A stretch of DNA of 47,542 nucleotides from Pseudomonadota bacterium (GCA_018241665.1 JAFEDK010000011.1:1-47542); one strand, 5' to 3'; counted from the stretch's first letter, positions 23,704-32,721 are shown. Translations and numbers: made by a program. The notes: generated from the letters alone by a model not told the origin.

Positions 23704-23970
23704 ATGCAAACCATTCACGTCTGCAACCACACCACCCCTGAAGCCATCTACCCGTTCGATGCCCGCGGCATCGCCAAGCGCTTCCGCCACGCGGCCATCT
23801 TCGGTGCGCTGGATGCACTGGTGCCGGGCGAGACGATGCGCTTCTGCAATGACCATGATCCGCTGCCGCTGCTGGCCCAACTGCAGCAGCGCTATGGCGA
23901 GACCGTGTCCATCACCTACCAGCAGCGCGAGCCCGGCGCGATCGTCATCGATTTCGCCAAGCTCGGCTGA
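23704..23970 (+). CDS. DUF2249 domain protein
   Basis: 88 residues with the DUF2249 pattern: GIAKRFRHAAIFGALDAL, GETMRFCNDHDPLPLLAQLQQRYGE and a C-terminal beta strand. The family resembles TusA-type folds and is often found with nitric-oxide or anaerobic respiration genes in proteobacteria; its reaction is unknown. TTGGAG precedes the ATG by six bases. It converges on the HPP-CBS gene with five bases between stops, and an NnrS-like gene lies 1.3 kb away, a context suggesting an NO-related role. Confidence 0.82.
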   Translation: MQTIHVCNHTTPEAIYPFDARGIAKRFRHAAIFGALDALVPGETMRFCNDHDPLPLLAQLQQRYGETVSITYQQREPGAIVIDFAKLG

Positions 23971-23975
23971 ACACG

Positions 23976-25160
23976 TCAGGTCTGGTCGCCCCGCACGTAG
24001 TCGAGGGCCTCGTGCTGGAACAGTACGGCGGTCATCGTCATCGGGGTGATCAGGCCGGCCAGCTTGCCGGCCTCGTCCACCACCGGCAGCGCCCCTTGTC
24101 CGTTCTGGCCGAGGATGTCGGCGGCGACGGCGATGCCGTCGCTGAGGCTGGCGGTGCGCAGGCCGCTACGCGGCGTGTGCATGATCTGCCCGACGACCTC
24201 CGGCTTGTCGGTGTGCGGGCCGGGTGTCGGACGCAGCAGGCGGCGTACGTTGTCACCGATGCGCTGGCCGTTGTCCGGTTCCACGTGGTGCAGGAAGTCC
24301 TTCAACGTCAACAGGCCGATGACCCGCTCGGCGCGATCCACCACCGGCAGCACTGAAAGGGCGTGGCGGCTCATCAGGCGCCAGGCCTCGTTCAACTCGG
24401 TGGCGAAGTCCACGCGCTGCGTTGCCTGCCCCATCACATCGCCACAGGTCAGCAGCACATGGCGGTGGAAAGCGTGGCGGGCTGCCCGCTGGAAGACCTG
24501 GGTCAGGTCTTCCTCGCTGATGTCCAGGTAGGCGTCGATCTCTTCCAGTGCCGCGGCCAGGTCCGGCTGGCGGATGCCGGCGGGGCTGCGCTCCGGCGCC
24601 TTGGGTGTGGAGACCGCAGGTGAGCACAGCGGATAGCGCCGGCCGGGAATCAGGTTATTGACCGTGGTGGCGGCCAGCAGCATGGCGATCACATTCCAGG
24701 CAACCGCCGTCAGGCTGGTCGGGATGTCGAGGCCCTGGGAGGCAGCGCCGACCATCACCAGTGCCATCGCACCGCCGGGTGGGTGGATGCAGCGCAGCTG
24801 ACCCATGAACCATACAGAGATGGCCACTGCCAGCGCCCCGGCGAGGAAGGGGGAGGCGATCCAGTGCCCGCAGGCGAGGCCGGTCAGCGCCGGCAGCAGC
24901 AGGCCGCCGGCGACCGACCACGGCTGGGCCAGCGGCGAGTGGGGTAAGGTGAACAGGATTACCGAGGTGGCGCCGAGGGGCGCAAGCTGTCGCTTGGCTT
25001 CGGTCGCTACGGGTAATACAAACAGCACGCTTTCGTAGATCAGCACGCCGATGATTGCCGCCAGGGCACTGCGCCAGCGTTCGGTGCGGGACAGGGGGGC
25101 GGCGTCGGCGAAGAGATAGCGGCGGGAAAAACGGAGCAGGGCGAGACGAATGGTTTCCAT
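23976..25160 (-). CDS. HPP family membrane protein with C-terminal CBS pair
   Basis: 394 residues. The N-terminal ~170 residues hold four to five membrane helices with the HPP signature (CIHPPGGAMALVMV). The C-terminal half is a tandem CBS domain (DVMGQATQRVDF..., QIMHTPRSGLRTASL..., ending GALPVVDEAGKLAGLIT), which usually senses adenine nucleotides. HPP proteins are inner-membrane; some transport nitrite in plants and cyanobacteria, others are uncharacterised. Divergent from the NnrS-like gene over a 100-base gap with an inverted-repeat candidate operator. Confidence 0.88.
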   Translation of the reverse strand: METIRLALLRFSRRYLFADAAPLSRTERWRSALAAIIGVLIYESVLFVLPVATEAKRQLAPLGATSVILFTLPHSPLAQPWSVAGGLLLPALTGLACGHWIASPFLAGALAVAISVWFMGQLRCIHPPGGAMALVMVGAASQGLDIPTSLTAVAWNVIAMLLAATTVNNLIPGRRYPLCSPAVSTPKAPERSPAGIRQPDLAAALEEIDAYLDISEEDLTQVFQRAARHAFHRHVLLTCGDVMGQATQRVDFATELNEAWRLMSRHALSVLPVVDRAERVIGLLTLKDFLHHVEPDNGQRIGDNVRRLLRPTPGPHTDKPEVVGQIMHTPRSGLRTASLSDGIAVAADILGQNGQGALPVVDEAGKLAGLITPMTMTAVLFQHEALDYVRGDQT

Positions 25161-25200
25161 GGGGGTGAATCTTGTTTTCTTGTTCTGGCATGCCGGTGGG

Positions 25201-25229
25201 CATGCAGCCTAAGGACGATTCCTTGCATG
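25201..25229. promoter_or_regulatory. Candidate operator between HPP and NnrS-like genes
   Basis: Nested inverted repeats, AAGGA-CGAT-TCCTT (25211-25224) inside CATGCA...TGCATG (25201-25206, 25224-25229), centred between the divergent genes. GCATGC-type half-sites recall NsrR/NO-sensor sites but do not match a consensus well. Confidence 0.35.
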
Positions 25230-25260
25230 GACCTTGATCTGTGATTGCTTGGAGGGAAAA

Positions 25261-26373
25261 GTGCTGCTGATCTATCTCGGGGTGAGCGTCGTGGCGGCCT
25301 TCGGACTGGCCGTCGGGCTGGCAGTGACGGGTGCCTCGCCGGCCGCGGCGGCCCACGCGGCCTTCGCGCTGGGGGCGATGCCGCTGATCTTCGCGGCGAT
25401 GGGGCATTTCGTGCCGGTGCTGACGCGCAGCGGTGCGGCGGAAAAGGGCGTCCATTTCCTGCCGCTGGCGCTGCAACTGGCCGGCCTGCTGGTGGTGGCT
25501 GCGCTGGCCGGCGTGCTGCCGGGCTGGAACCTGCATCTGGCGGCGAGCATCGGCATCGTGGCGGCCCTGGGCTTCCTGGCCTGGCAGTGGCGGCGCGGAC
25601 GGGCCGCGCTGGGGCGGCCGCACCCGGGGCTGGCCTGGTACAAGGCGGCGTTGGGCTGTCTGGCCGTGGCGCTGGTGGCGATCCTCGCCGGGCTGCTGTG
25701 GCCGGCGGCGTATGCCGTGCTGCGCCTGGCCCATCTGCATCTCAATACCCTGGGCTTCATCGGCCTGGCTGCCATCGGGACCCTGCATGTGTTGATGCCG
25801 ACCGCTCTCGGCCAGCCGGACCCGCAGGCTGCCGTACGGCTGCGGCGCCAGCTGCCATGGGCACTCGGCGGTGTGGCGGCCAGTGCTGCAGCGGGGCTCA
25901 TCCCGTTGCTTGCCGTGCTGGGCGGGCTGGCGATCGGCGGCGTACTGATCCACATGCTGCATGGCTGGTGGCGGACCTATGGCCTGGCGCGGCTGCTCGG
26001 TGATGGCGCAGCCGTGGCGCTGAGCGGGGCGACCTGTGGCCTGCTGCTGGTCATCGCTGCCGGCGCCTTGCACGGCATGGGCGGCATGCTTGCCCGTCCG
26101 GCGATTGTCGGTTTCTTCGCGCTGTTCCTGCTGCCGCTGGTGACTGGGGCGCTGTCCCAGCTGTTGCCGGTGTGGCGCCATCCCGGACCGTTGACGCCTC
26201 AGCGTACGGCCATGCGGGCACGGCTGGTGCGCTTCGGCGGCTTGCGAACTGCGCTGTTTCTGGCTGGCGGTGGTCTGCTGCTGGGCGGTGTGGCGGCGGG
26301 GGCGGCGCTGCTGGCGGCGGGGATCGCGCTGTTCGCCGGCGTCCTCTTGCATGCCCTGCTGCAGCGGGCCTGA
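25261..26373 (+). CDS. Multi-helix membrane protein, NnrS-like
   Basis: 370 residues, strongly hydrophobic with about eleven to twelve membrane helices. A histidine motif LAHLHLNTLGFIGLAAIGTLH and further His in MGHFVPV and IHMLHGWW resemble haem/copper-binding NnrS-type proteins, which relieve nitric-oxide stress. The GTG at 25261 is chosen because GGAGG lies eight bases before it; a TTG frame from 25234 has no such site. The context (HPP, DUF2249) supports an NO or nitrite role, but this stays an inference. Confidence 0.7.
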   Translation: MLLIYLGVSVVAAFGLAVGLAVTGASPAAAAHAAFALGAMPLIFAAMGHFVPVLTRSGAAEKGVHFLPLALQLAGLLVVAALAGVLPGWNLHLAASIGIVAALGFLAWQWRRGRAALGRPHPGLAWYKAALGCLAVALVAILAGLLWPAAYAVLRLAHLHLNTLGFIGLAAIGTLHVLMPTALGQPDPQAAVRLRRQLPWALGGVAASAAAGLIPLLAVLGGLAIGGVLIHMLHGWWRTYGLARLLGDGAAVALSGATCGLLLVIAAGALHGMGGMLARPAIVGFFALFLLPLVTGALSQLLPVWRHPGPLTPQRTAMRARLVRFGGLRTALFLAGGGLLLGGVAAGAALLAAGIALFAGVLLHALLQRA

Positions 26374-26429
26374 AAGGGCCCGCGGGTGTGCTATCTTCCG
26401 GGGTTTTCGTTTTCAACTCGGCGAGAACC

Positions 26430-27869
26430 ATGCGCTACATCTCCACCCGCGGCCAGTCTGCTCCCCAATCCTTCTGCGACATCCTTCTTGGCGGCCTGGC
26501 GCCGGACGGCGGCCTGTACCTGCCGGAGACCTACCCGCAGGTGACCCGTGCCGACCTGGACGCGTGGCGCAAGCTGTCCTACGCCGAGCTGGCTTTTGCG
26601 ATCCTGTCGCGTTTCATCGACGACATCCCCGCTGCCGACCTGAAGGCGATCTGCGACAAGACCTACACCGCCGAGGTGTACGGCTACGTGCGCGACGACG
26701 CCAAGGCCGCCGAGATCACTCCCGTGCATTGGCTGGAAGCCGGCAAGCTGGGTTTGCTGGAGCTGTCCAATGGCCCGACGCTGGCCTTCAAGGACATGGC
26801 CATGCAGCTCCTCGGCAACCTGTTCGAGTACGTGCTCGACAAGCGCGGCGAGCAGATCAACATCCTCGGTGCCACTTCCGGCGACACTGGCTCCGCCGCT
26901 GAATACGCAATGCGCGGCAAGCACGGCGTGCGCGTCTTCATGCTGTCGCCCCACGGCCGCATGAGCGCCTTCCAGCGCGCCCAGATGTACTCCCTGCAGG
27001 ACGACAACATTTACAACATCGCCGTGCGCGGCATGTTCGACGACGCCCAGGACGTGGTGAAGGCGGTCTCCAACGACCACGCCTACAAAGCCAAGTACAA
27101 GATCGGTGCGGTCAATTCGATCAACTGGGCGCGCGTTGCAGCGCAGGTGGTGTACTACTTCAAGGGCTACTTCGCGGCTACCGAGAACAACGACCAGCAG
27201 GTCGCCTTCGTGGTGCCGTCCGGCAACTTCGGCAACATCTGCGCCGGCCACATCGCCCGCCAGATGGGCCTGCCGGTGGCCAAGCTGATCCTCGCCACCA
27301 ACGAGAACGACGTGCTCGACGAGTTCTTCCGCACTGGTGTCTATCGCCCCCGCAGCACCGCCGAGACCCACGCTACCTCCAGCCCGTCGATGGACATCTC
27401 GAAGGCTTCCAACTTCGAGCGCTTCGTCTTCGACCTGGTCGGCCGCAATGGCGAGACGGTGCGCGAGCTGTGGAGCAAGGTGGATGCGGGCGGCGCCTTC
27501 GATCTGTCCGGCACGCCGGAATTCGCCGCCATCGGCCAGTACGGCTTCGCCTCCGGCAGCAGCAACCACGCCGAGCGCCTGGCGACGATCCGCCGCGCCG
27601 ACAAGGACTACGCCACGGTCATCGACACCCACACCGCCGACGGCCTGAAGGTGGCGCTGGAGCTGCGCGATCCGTCCGTGCCGACCCTGGTGCTGGAAAC
27701 CGCCCAGCCGGCCAAGTTCGAAGAGACCATCGTCGAAGCCCTGGGCCGCAAGCCCGTGCGCCCGGCCGGCCTGGACAACATCGAGGCGCTGCCGCAGCGC
27801 GTCGAGGTGATGGATGTGGACGCCGATGCGATCAAGGCGCTGATCGCCCGCACGGTCGAAGCCGGCTGA
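26430..27869 (+). CDS. thrC: Threonine synthase
   Basis: Converts O-phosphohomoserine to threonine (PLP, fold type II). 479 residues, the long form: MRYISTRGQSAPQSFCDILLGGLAPDGGLYLPE, PLP lysine K121 in GPTLAFKDMAMQ, phosphate loop GATSGDTGSAA, and VVPSGNFGNICAG. The ATG at 26430 matches the family start; the frame is open further upstream only as a shadow of the previous gene. A bidirectional terminator follows. Confidence 0.97.
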   Translation: MRYISTRGQSAPQSFCDILLGGLAPDGGLYLPETYPQVTRADLDAWRKLSYAELAFAILSRFIDDIPAADLKAICDKTYTAEVYGYVRDDAKAAEITPVHWLEAGKLGLLELSNGPTLAFKDMAMQLLGNLFEYVLDKRGEQINILGATSGDTGSAAEYAMRGKHGVRVFMLSPHGRMSAFQRAQMYSLQDDNIYNIAVRGMFDDAQDVVKAVSNDHAYKAKYKIGAVNSINWARVAAQVVYYFKGYFAATENNDQQVAFVVPSGNFGNICAGHIARQMGLPVAKLILATNENDVLDEFFRTGVYRPRSTAETHATSSPSMDISKASNFERFVFDLVGRNGETVRELWSKVDAGGAFDLSGTPEFAAIGQYGFASGSSNHAERLATIRRADKDYATVIDTHTADGLKVALELRDPSVPTLVLETAQPAKFEETIVEALGRKPVRPAGLDNIEALPQRVEVMDVDADAIKALIARTVEAG

Positions 27870-27887
27870 CCTGCGTTCTGCTCCATG

Positions 27888-27917
27888 AAAAATGGCCCGG
27901 ATGTCCGGGCCATTTTT
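27888..27917. terminator. Bidirectional terminator between thrC and the TonB receptor
   Basis: A 14-bp perfect stem AAAAATGGCCCGGA/TCCGGGCCATTTTT gives a U-run in either direction. It serves thrC on the plus strand and the convergent TonB receptor gene. Confidence 0.92.
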
Positions 27918-27943
27918 CTTTGTGGCAGGGCTGGGCCTTTACT

Positions 27944-27969
27944 GTGGGGGCGAATTCGTTCGCCCCCAC
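27944..27969. repeat. Single REP palindrome
   Basis: GTGGGGGCGAATTCGTTCGC followed by CCCCAC is a self-contained 26-bp palindrome from the same family as the REPINs, here with GTTCG in place of ATTCG. It lies between the thrC terminator and the TonB receptor stop. Confidence 0.8.
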
Positions 27970-27985
27970 GGGGTGTGGCGGTGGT

Positions 27986-30106
27986 TTACCAGGTGTAGCG
28001 GGCGTTCACGCCGACCAGACCGTTGCGCCCCGGTGCGGATTCATAATAGCGGCTGTTGGTGTCGCCGACCACCACCGAACCCACGTAGTTGCGGTCGAAG
28101 AGATTGTCGAGACGGGCGAACTCGCTGAAGCGCCAGTGGCCAAGGCGCTGCTCGGCAGTGACGCGGATGTTGGCGATGGCGTAGGACGGCGCGGGCGTGG
28201 CAGTGTTGCTGTCTTCGACGTAGACCTTGCTGCGATACACACCCTCGACGGCGGTGGTGATGGCCGGCGTGATCTTCCAGGCCAGGTCGCCGAACACCGT
28301 GCTGCGCGGGATGCCCGGGATGGACTTGCCGTCGGCGATGGTCTTCAGGCTGGCACCGGTGCCGGTGGTGAAGCTCTCGTCGTAGATAGCCCGCAGGTGG
28401 GACAGGGCCAGGCGGCTCGTGAGGTCGCGGCGCCAGGCGGTATCGAAGGACACCTCGATGCCCTGGCGCAGGGTCTTGCCGGCGTTCTTGTAGCTGGTGC
28501 GGCCGCCGGTAGAGGCATCCACCACCAGTTCGTCCTCGGTGTTGATCTGGAACGCGGCCACGTTGAGGCGACTGCTGTCGCCGATCAGGGCCTTGGCGCC
28601 GATTTCGTAGTGCTGGCTGCGGGCGGCACCGAGACCGAAGTTGAAGCCGGCGGCACTGCCCGAGTAGAACATTTCGTTGAGTGTCGGCGTCTCGAAGCCC
28701 TTGGCGGCGCTCGCATACAGATTCACGGCCGGGTTCAGCTTGTAGACGACGCCCAGAATGGGGGTGGTCTTGTCGTAGTCGCGACCACCACTGTCGTTGC
28801 CGTTCACGCCGACGATGTACTTGTCGTCCACCTTGAACTTGACCTGGCTATGGCGCAGGCCCACCGTGACCGCCCAGTCGCCGCGAGCCCACTCGGTCTG
28901 CACGTAGGGATCGAGGCTTTCGACCGAATCGGTTTCCTTGCGGCGCAGCTTGCCCTTCACGCCGAGCGTCGTGCCGACGAAGTTTTCGTAGCCGTTACGC
29001 TGGTCGGTGCTGTTGTCGTAATCGATGCCGAAGGTGGTGGTGAGCTTGCCGCCGGCCGCTTCACGGACGGCGATGTAGCGGGCGCCGAAGCCATAGAAGT
29101 TGCGGTCGAAGTCGATGATGCCACCGGAGTGGCGCGGGTTGGCCTGGGCGGAGATCGGGATGGCCTGGTACTGGATCACGCTGCGCTGGCCGCTGTAGGC
29201 CGACAGTTGCATCAGGTCGCGGCCGAAGCGGCGCTCGTAGGCGACACCGCCCTGCAGGTGGTCGATGCTCTTGCGGGTGTTGAAGTCGTTGGCGGCGCTA
29301 TCCACGCCGCGCGGGTTGCTCTTGTAGGCAGCCCAGCTGAGGCCCAGTGGATCCTGCGTGTTGTGCTGCCACAGGCCGTTGATGGTGAAGGTGAGCTTGC
29401 TGTCCTCGTCCGGTTTGCCGGTGATCTTGGCGAAAGCCTGTTCGCGGGTCGCGGCGCTGTGGTCGCGGTAGCCGTCGGTGCTGAAGCGGGAGGTGTTGAG
29501 CACGTAGCCGAGGCCGTCGAGCTTGCCTTGGGCAGTGATGTCGGCCTTGGTAGTGCCGTAGCTGCCGGCGGCGAAGCCTGCTTCCAGGCTGGCGTTGTCA
29601 CGGGGTTCGATGGTGAACAGCTGGATCACGCCGCCGGAGTGGTTGCCGTAGATGGCGGAATAGGGGCCGCGCAGCACTTCCATGCGCTCGGCCACGTCGA
29701 GGTTGAACGTCGCAGCCTGGCCCTGGCCGTCCGGCATGCTGGCCGGGATGCCGTCGGCGATCAGCTTGACGCCGCGCACACCGAAGGCCGAGCGGGCACC
29801 GAAGCCGCGGGTGGAGATCTGCAGATCCTGGGCGTAGTTCTGGCGGTTGTTGGCCACCACGCCGGGGACGGCAATCAGCGCTTCGGAGGCGTTAACGCGG
29901 GGTTGGCCGGAGGTGATCTCTTCGCGGTTGAGGACATCGATGGCGGCCGGCAGGTCGAAGCTGGCGGCTTCCGCCCGGCTGCCGGTGACGACGACCGGGT
30001 TGAGGGTCAGCGTGGCATTGTCGGCCGCAAAGGCCGGAGCGTAGGTGGCCGCGAGGGCGGTGGTCAGGGCGGCGCACAGCGGGGTGCGGGTGAAGCGGGC
30101 GGGCAT
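27986..30106 (-). CDS. TonB-dependent outer-membrane receptor
   Basis: 706 residues: signal peptide (ALTTALAATYAPAFA), TonB-box region LTLNPVVVTGSR, plug domain (EALIAVPGVVANN, STRGFGARSAFGVRGVKLIADGIP, EVLRGPYSAIYGNHSGGVIQLF), then a 22-strand barrel ending in aromatic YTW. The plug resembles siderophore/FecA- or metal-type receptors, but the ligand cannot be named. The ATG at 30106 places the signal peptide correctly; the frame continues upstream to 30283 but without similarity. It is monocistronic, and a palindrome AAATCATGATTT lies about 90 bases upstream. Confidence 0.93.
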   Translation of the reverse strand: MPARFTRTPLCAALTTALAATYAPAFAADNATLTLNPVVVTGSRAEAASFDLPAAIDVLNREEITSGQPRVNASEALIAVPGVVANNRQNYAQDLQISTRGFGARSAFGVRGVKLIADGIPASMPDGQGQAATFNLDVAERMEVLRGPYSAIYGNHSGGVIQLFTIEPRDNASLEAGFAAGSYGTTKADITAQGKLDGLGYVLNTSRFSTDGYRDHSAATREQAFAKITGKPDEDSKLTFTINGLWQHNTQDPLGLSWAAYKSNPRGVDSAANDFNTRKSIDHLQGGVAYERRFGRDLMQLSAYSGQRSVIQYQAIPISAQANPRHSGGIIDFDRNFYGFGARYIAVREAAGGKLTTTFGIDYDNSTDQRNGYENFVGTTLGVKGKLRRKETDSVESLDPYVQTEWARGDWAVTVGLRHSQVKFKVDDKYIVGVNGNDSGGRDYDKTTPILGVVYKLNPAVNLYASAAKGFETPTLNEMFYSGSAAGFNFGLGAARSQHYEIGAKALIGDSSRLNVAAFQINTEDELVVDASTGGRTSYKNAGKTLRQGIEVSFDTAWRRDLTSRLALSHLRAIYDESFTTGTGASLKTIADGKSIPGIPRSTVFGDLAWKITPAITTAVEGVYRSKVYVEDSNTATPAPSYAIANIRVTAEQRLGHWRFSEFARLDNLFDRNYVGSVVVGDTNSRYYESAPGRNGLVGVNARYTW

Positions 30107-30195
30107 TTGTTGTTTGTCTCCGATGTTCTTTTTGATCCGGGAGGTGGCCGGAAGCTGGCCGAAGATACCTGTTTGTATGGTCTGCCGCCTCAAGA

Positions 30196-30207
30196 AAATC
30201 ATGATTT
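30196..30207 (-). promoter_or_regulatory. Palindrome AAATCATGATTT upstream of the TonB receptor
   Basis: A perfect 12-bp palindrome 90 bases before the receptor start. It could be an operator; it is a poor match to a Fur box. Confidence 0.3.
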
Positions 30208-30414
30208 GGTCGCGATATCCAGGATGGGCTGCAGATGTCTGGCACGGTCGCGAGACTTGTCGGACGGCGTCGCGCTGTGTCATTTATGCATGCGATGCAT
30301 GCCGCAATCCGGCGGGCCGTGCGGTTTTCCAGCCCGAAGCTTCGTCGTATTGGCTTACAGTCGCTTACAGGCCGCGTGCGGCGTTTCCCGTAGAGTCGAG
30401 AAGGAGGACATTAA

Positions 30415-30927
30415 ATGAAACGAATTCTTGTTGCAGCTGCGCTGGGGGCATTGGCCCATGGTGCGATGGCGGCCGATGTAGGGGTATCCATCAGCATTGG
30501 CGATCCGAATTTCTATGGTCGCCTCGACATTGGCAATTTTCCCCGTCCGGCCCTGCTCTATCCGCAGCCGATGGTGATCCAGCAGGTTCCTCGTGGCGTA
30601 GTACGGGAGCCCTTATATCTGCGTGTGCCGCCTGGCCATGCGAAGAACTGGGGTAAGCACTGCGCGCGCTACAACGCCTGTGGTTACCCGGTCTATTTCG
30701 TACAGGACCGGTGGTACAACGATGTCTATGCGCCGCGTTACAGATCTGCTCCCGACTACCGTCGCGAGCCGGAATATCGTCCAAGGGAGCGCTACGACGA
30801 TCGTCATGAACGCCGCGATGAGCGTGGGGACCGGCATGAACGTGGCGGTGGCTGGCAGGATCGCGGCGATGGCGAGCGGGGTGGTGGTCATGGGCGGGGT
30901 CATGGCCGCGGTGGGCGCGACGACTGA
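30415..30927 (+). CDS. Secreted protein with RGG/Arg-rich tail, unknown function
   Basis: 170 residues with a strong SD (GGAGG) and a signal peptide (ILVAAALGALAHGAMAA). The middle (about 45-100) has GVSISIGDPNFYGRLDIGNFP and a Cys pair (HCARYNACGYPVYFVQDRWYNDVY); the last 60 residues are Arg/Asp/Gly/His-rich with HERGGG and GRGHGRGGRDD. Small exported proteins of this pattern are common in Betaproteobacteria and uncharacterised. The tail might bind nucleic acid or metal; that is a guess. Confidence 0.8.
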   Translation: MKRILVAAALGALAHGAMAADVGVSISIGDPNFYGRLDIGNFPRPALLYPQPMVIQQVPRGVVREPLYLRVPPGHAKNWGKHCARYNACGYPVYFVQDRWYNDVYAPRYRSAPDYRREPEYRPRERYDDRHERRDERGDRHERGGGWQDRGDGERGGGHGRGHGRGGRDD

Positions 30928-30946
30928 GGTCGCTGCGATTTCCTCC

Positions 30947-30974
30947 AAAAAAAAACGGCGCCCCGAAGGGCGCC
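30947..30974 (-). terminator. Terminator of the porin gene
   Basis: On the minus strand, stem GGCGCCC-tetraloop-GGGCGCC is followed by nine U, 80 bases past the porin stop. Confidence 0.92.
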
Positions 30975-31053
30975 TGAAGGAGGGAGAAACACAACAGGTT
31001 GGATGGTGGGCATCTTCTCCGATGCCCACCGAAACTGCTTCGCCTGGATTGGC

Positions 31054-32277
31054 TTAGAAGAAGAGGATCGCGCCGGCAGAGACGGTGTTGTTCTTGGTCT
31101 CGAAGGCGGAGCTGGTGATCTTCTCGTGGTTGAATTCGCCGACCAGGGTCACGAACTTGTTCAGGCCGTGGTACACGCCGAGGGTGTAGGCGTTGTTCTT
31201 GTTCTCGGGACCACCGAAGACGGAAGCGGTGGCGCCGTCCTTGTCCTTGTTCTGGCCCCAGTTGATGCCGAACTTGGTCTTGTTCAGCTGGTAGGTGCCC
31301 TGCAGGAAGTAGCCCTGGGAGTCGGTCTTGTTGCCGAAGCCGTCGCTGCCGCCGAGGAATTGGGCACCGATGGTGGAGAGGCCGAGGCCCTTGCCCTTGA
31401 AGCCGTAAGCCACGACTTCAAAGCCGTTCATGCCAGCCTTGATACCTGCTTCATAGCCGGTGGCGGTGAAGCTCTTCGGGTTGCTGACGCCGTCACAGAC
31501 TGCGCCGGTGGAGCAGCTGGTGCTCTGGGTGACGAGGCCGCCCCAGATCTTGCCGGGGGCTGCACCCTTCCAGTCGTAATCAACCTTGGCCTGGAAGCCG
31601 GGGGTCTTGGTCTGGTCGCCGGCGAAGCGGCTCGGCTGGAAGATGCCGGCGGAAGCCTGCAGACCGTTGTAGTTCGGCGTGCTGTAGGTGATCTGCGCCT
31701 GGAAGCCGGTGTACATGTAACCGTGGGCGATCATGCCGAACGTGGTGTTGAACGGGATGCCGGCGTTGGAGGTGCCGCCGACGCCCAGCAGGGTCATGTC
31801 GGACAGGATGATGTTCTGGCCGAACAGGCCGATGTCACGACCGAACTTCAGGGTGCCCCAGTCGTTGTTGCCGAACTGGAAGTACACGTTACGGGTGTCG
31901 ATCTGGCTGTACGGATTGGTGATGCCAGCGCCGCCGGCATTGTTGCCGATCGGCAGGCCAACGACGGTGGAGTTGTTGTTGATGCCGGGGGCGAAGCTGA
32001 AGTGGGCCTTGATGTCCTGGTCGCCGGCCTTGGAGGTGACAACGAAGTTGATCCAGCCCGGCAGCAGGCCGTTGGTCAGTTCGCTGTTCTGGCTCTTGGT
32101 GGTGACGCCCGTGGCCTTGTTTTCCGTCTTGGAATCACGGTTCACGTAGAAGCCGTTGATCGTACCGTTGATATCGACGGTCACGTCGTTCTGGGTGAAG
32201 CTGACGGCTTGGGCGCCGCCGGCGGCAGCGGCCAGGCAAGCGAGGGCAACGGATTGGGCCAGAAGGGTTTTCTTCAT
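31054..32277 (-). CDS. Gram-negative porin (porin_4/OmpC-like)
   Basis: 407 residues: signal peptide (LLAQSVALACLAAAAGGAQA), VTVDINGTINGFYVNRDSK at the mature start, amphipathic strands throughout, LKFGRDIGLFGQN (channel constriction region), and the C-terminal phenylalanine (AGAILFF) needed for outer-membrane insertion. A trimeric general diffusion channel of the betaproteobacterial type. GGAGAC lies upstream of the ATG; a sigma-54-like site lies further upstream and a strong terminator follows, so it is transcribed alone. Confidence 0.93.
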   Translation of the reverse strand: MKKTLLAQSVALACLAAAAGGAQAVSFTQNDVTVDINGTINGFYVNRDSKTENKATGVTTKSQNSELTNGLLPGWINFVVTSKAGDQDIKAHFSFAPGINNNSTVVGLPIGNNAGGAGITNPYSQIDTRNVYFQFGNNDWGTLKFGRDIGLFGQNIILSDMTLLGVGGTSNAGIPFNTTFGMIAHGYMYTGFQAQITYSTPNYNGLQASAGIFQPSRFAGDQTKTPGFQAKVDYDWKGAAPGKIWGGLVTQSTSCSTGAVCDGVSNPKSFTATGYEAGIKAGMNGFEVVAYGFKGKGLGLSTIGAQFLGGSDGFGNKTDSQGYFLQGTYQLNKTKFGINWGQNKDKDGATASVFGGPENKNNAYTLGVYHGLNKFVTLVGEFNHEKITSSAFETKNNTVSAGAILFF

Positions 32278-32405
32278 AACGATTGTCTCCGGAATTTTGT
32301 CGTTGATGTCACCAGCGAAGCGCGGGCTATGGAGCGCCGCTACTTCGTTCCTCCCGAGGTCGGGTTTCCGTTAAGAAACTCGCCGTGACGGAGCAGCATT
32401 CCCTG

Positions 32406-32421
32406 TGCGAGTGCTGTGCCA
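32406..32421 (-). promoter_or_regulatory. Candidate sigma-54 promoter for the porin
   Basis: TGGCACAGCACTCGCA on the minus strand keeps the GG-N10-GC spacing and most of the TGGCAC-N5-TTGCA consensus. It would give a leader of about 115 nt before the porin ATG. A match this short can arise by chance. Confidence 0.35.
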
Positions 32422-32667
32422 GAATCCTTTCGGATGCGCTTTCAGGCCCCGATTTGTTATTCAAGCCACTGTTTTGAATAGAGATAAATTTTATGATGCG
32501 GTGTCTCCCTCATCCGGGGCGAGACAGTTGTGCTGTTCAATAAATGAACAGGCGGTTGTGACGTAACGGAAGCTCTGGTGCAGTTCGTGACAGCGTGTGG
32601 AGCATGCTGTAACGCAACAAGTGAATCGAGCAGGGCCTGCAATGGGCGCAGAAAATCCGGGTTGCAC

Positions 32668-32676
32668 TGGTAAAAT
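32668..32676 (+). promoter_or_regulatory. Candidate extended -10 promoter for pyrF
   Basis: TGGTAAAAT (TGn plus TAAAAT) lies about 45 bases upstream of the pyrF ATG; no good -35 is seen, as is usual for extended -10 promoters. Confidence 0.4.
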
Positions 32677-32721
32677 TGAGTCCAGACTTCACTCTTTCGG
32701 GCTGTTCAGGCCCCGGCTCCC

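Larger units (their letters stand above)
32278..32721. other. Intergenic region between divergent porin and pyrF
   Basis: 444 bases without a credible gene. It is richer in A/T in the middle (32440-32560) and holds a sigma-54-like site toward the porin and an extended -10 toward pyrF. No tRNA or recognisable ncRNA is seen. Confidence 0.6.

Noticed and set aside
25231-25246. FNR/DNR box TTGAT-N4-ATCAA upstream of the NnrS-like gene
   Set aside because: Only the TTGAT half is present; the second half reads GATTG.
27470-30418. 982-codon plus-strand open frame across thrC and the TonB receptor
   Set aside because: It overlaps the end of thrC in another frame and runs antisense to the whole TonB receptor; codon-position GC of the opposite gene explains it.
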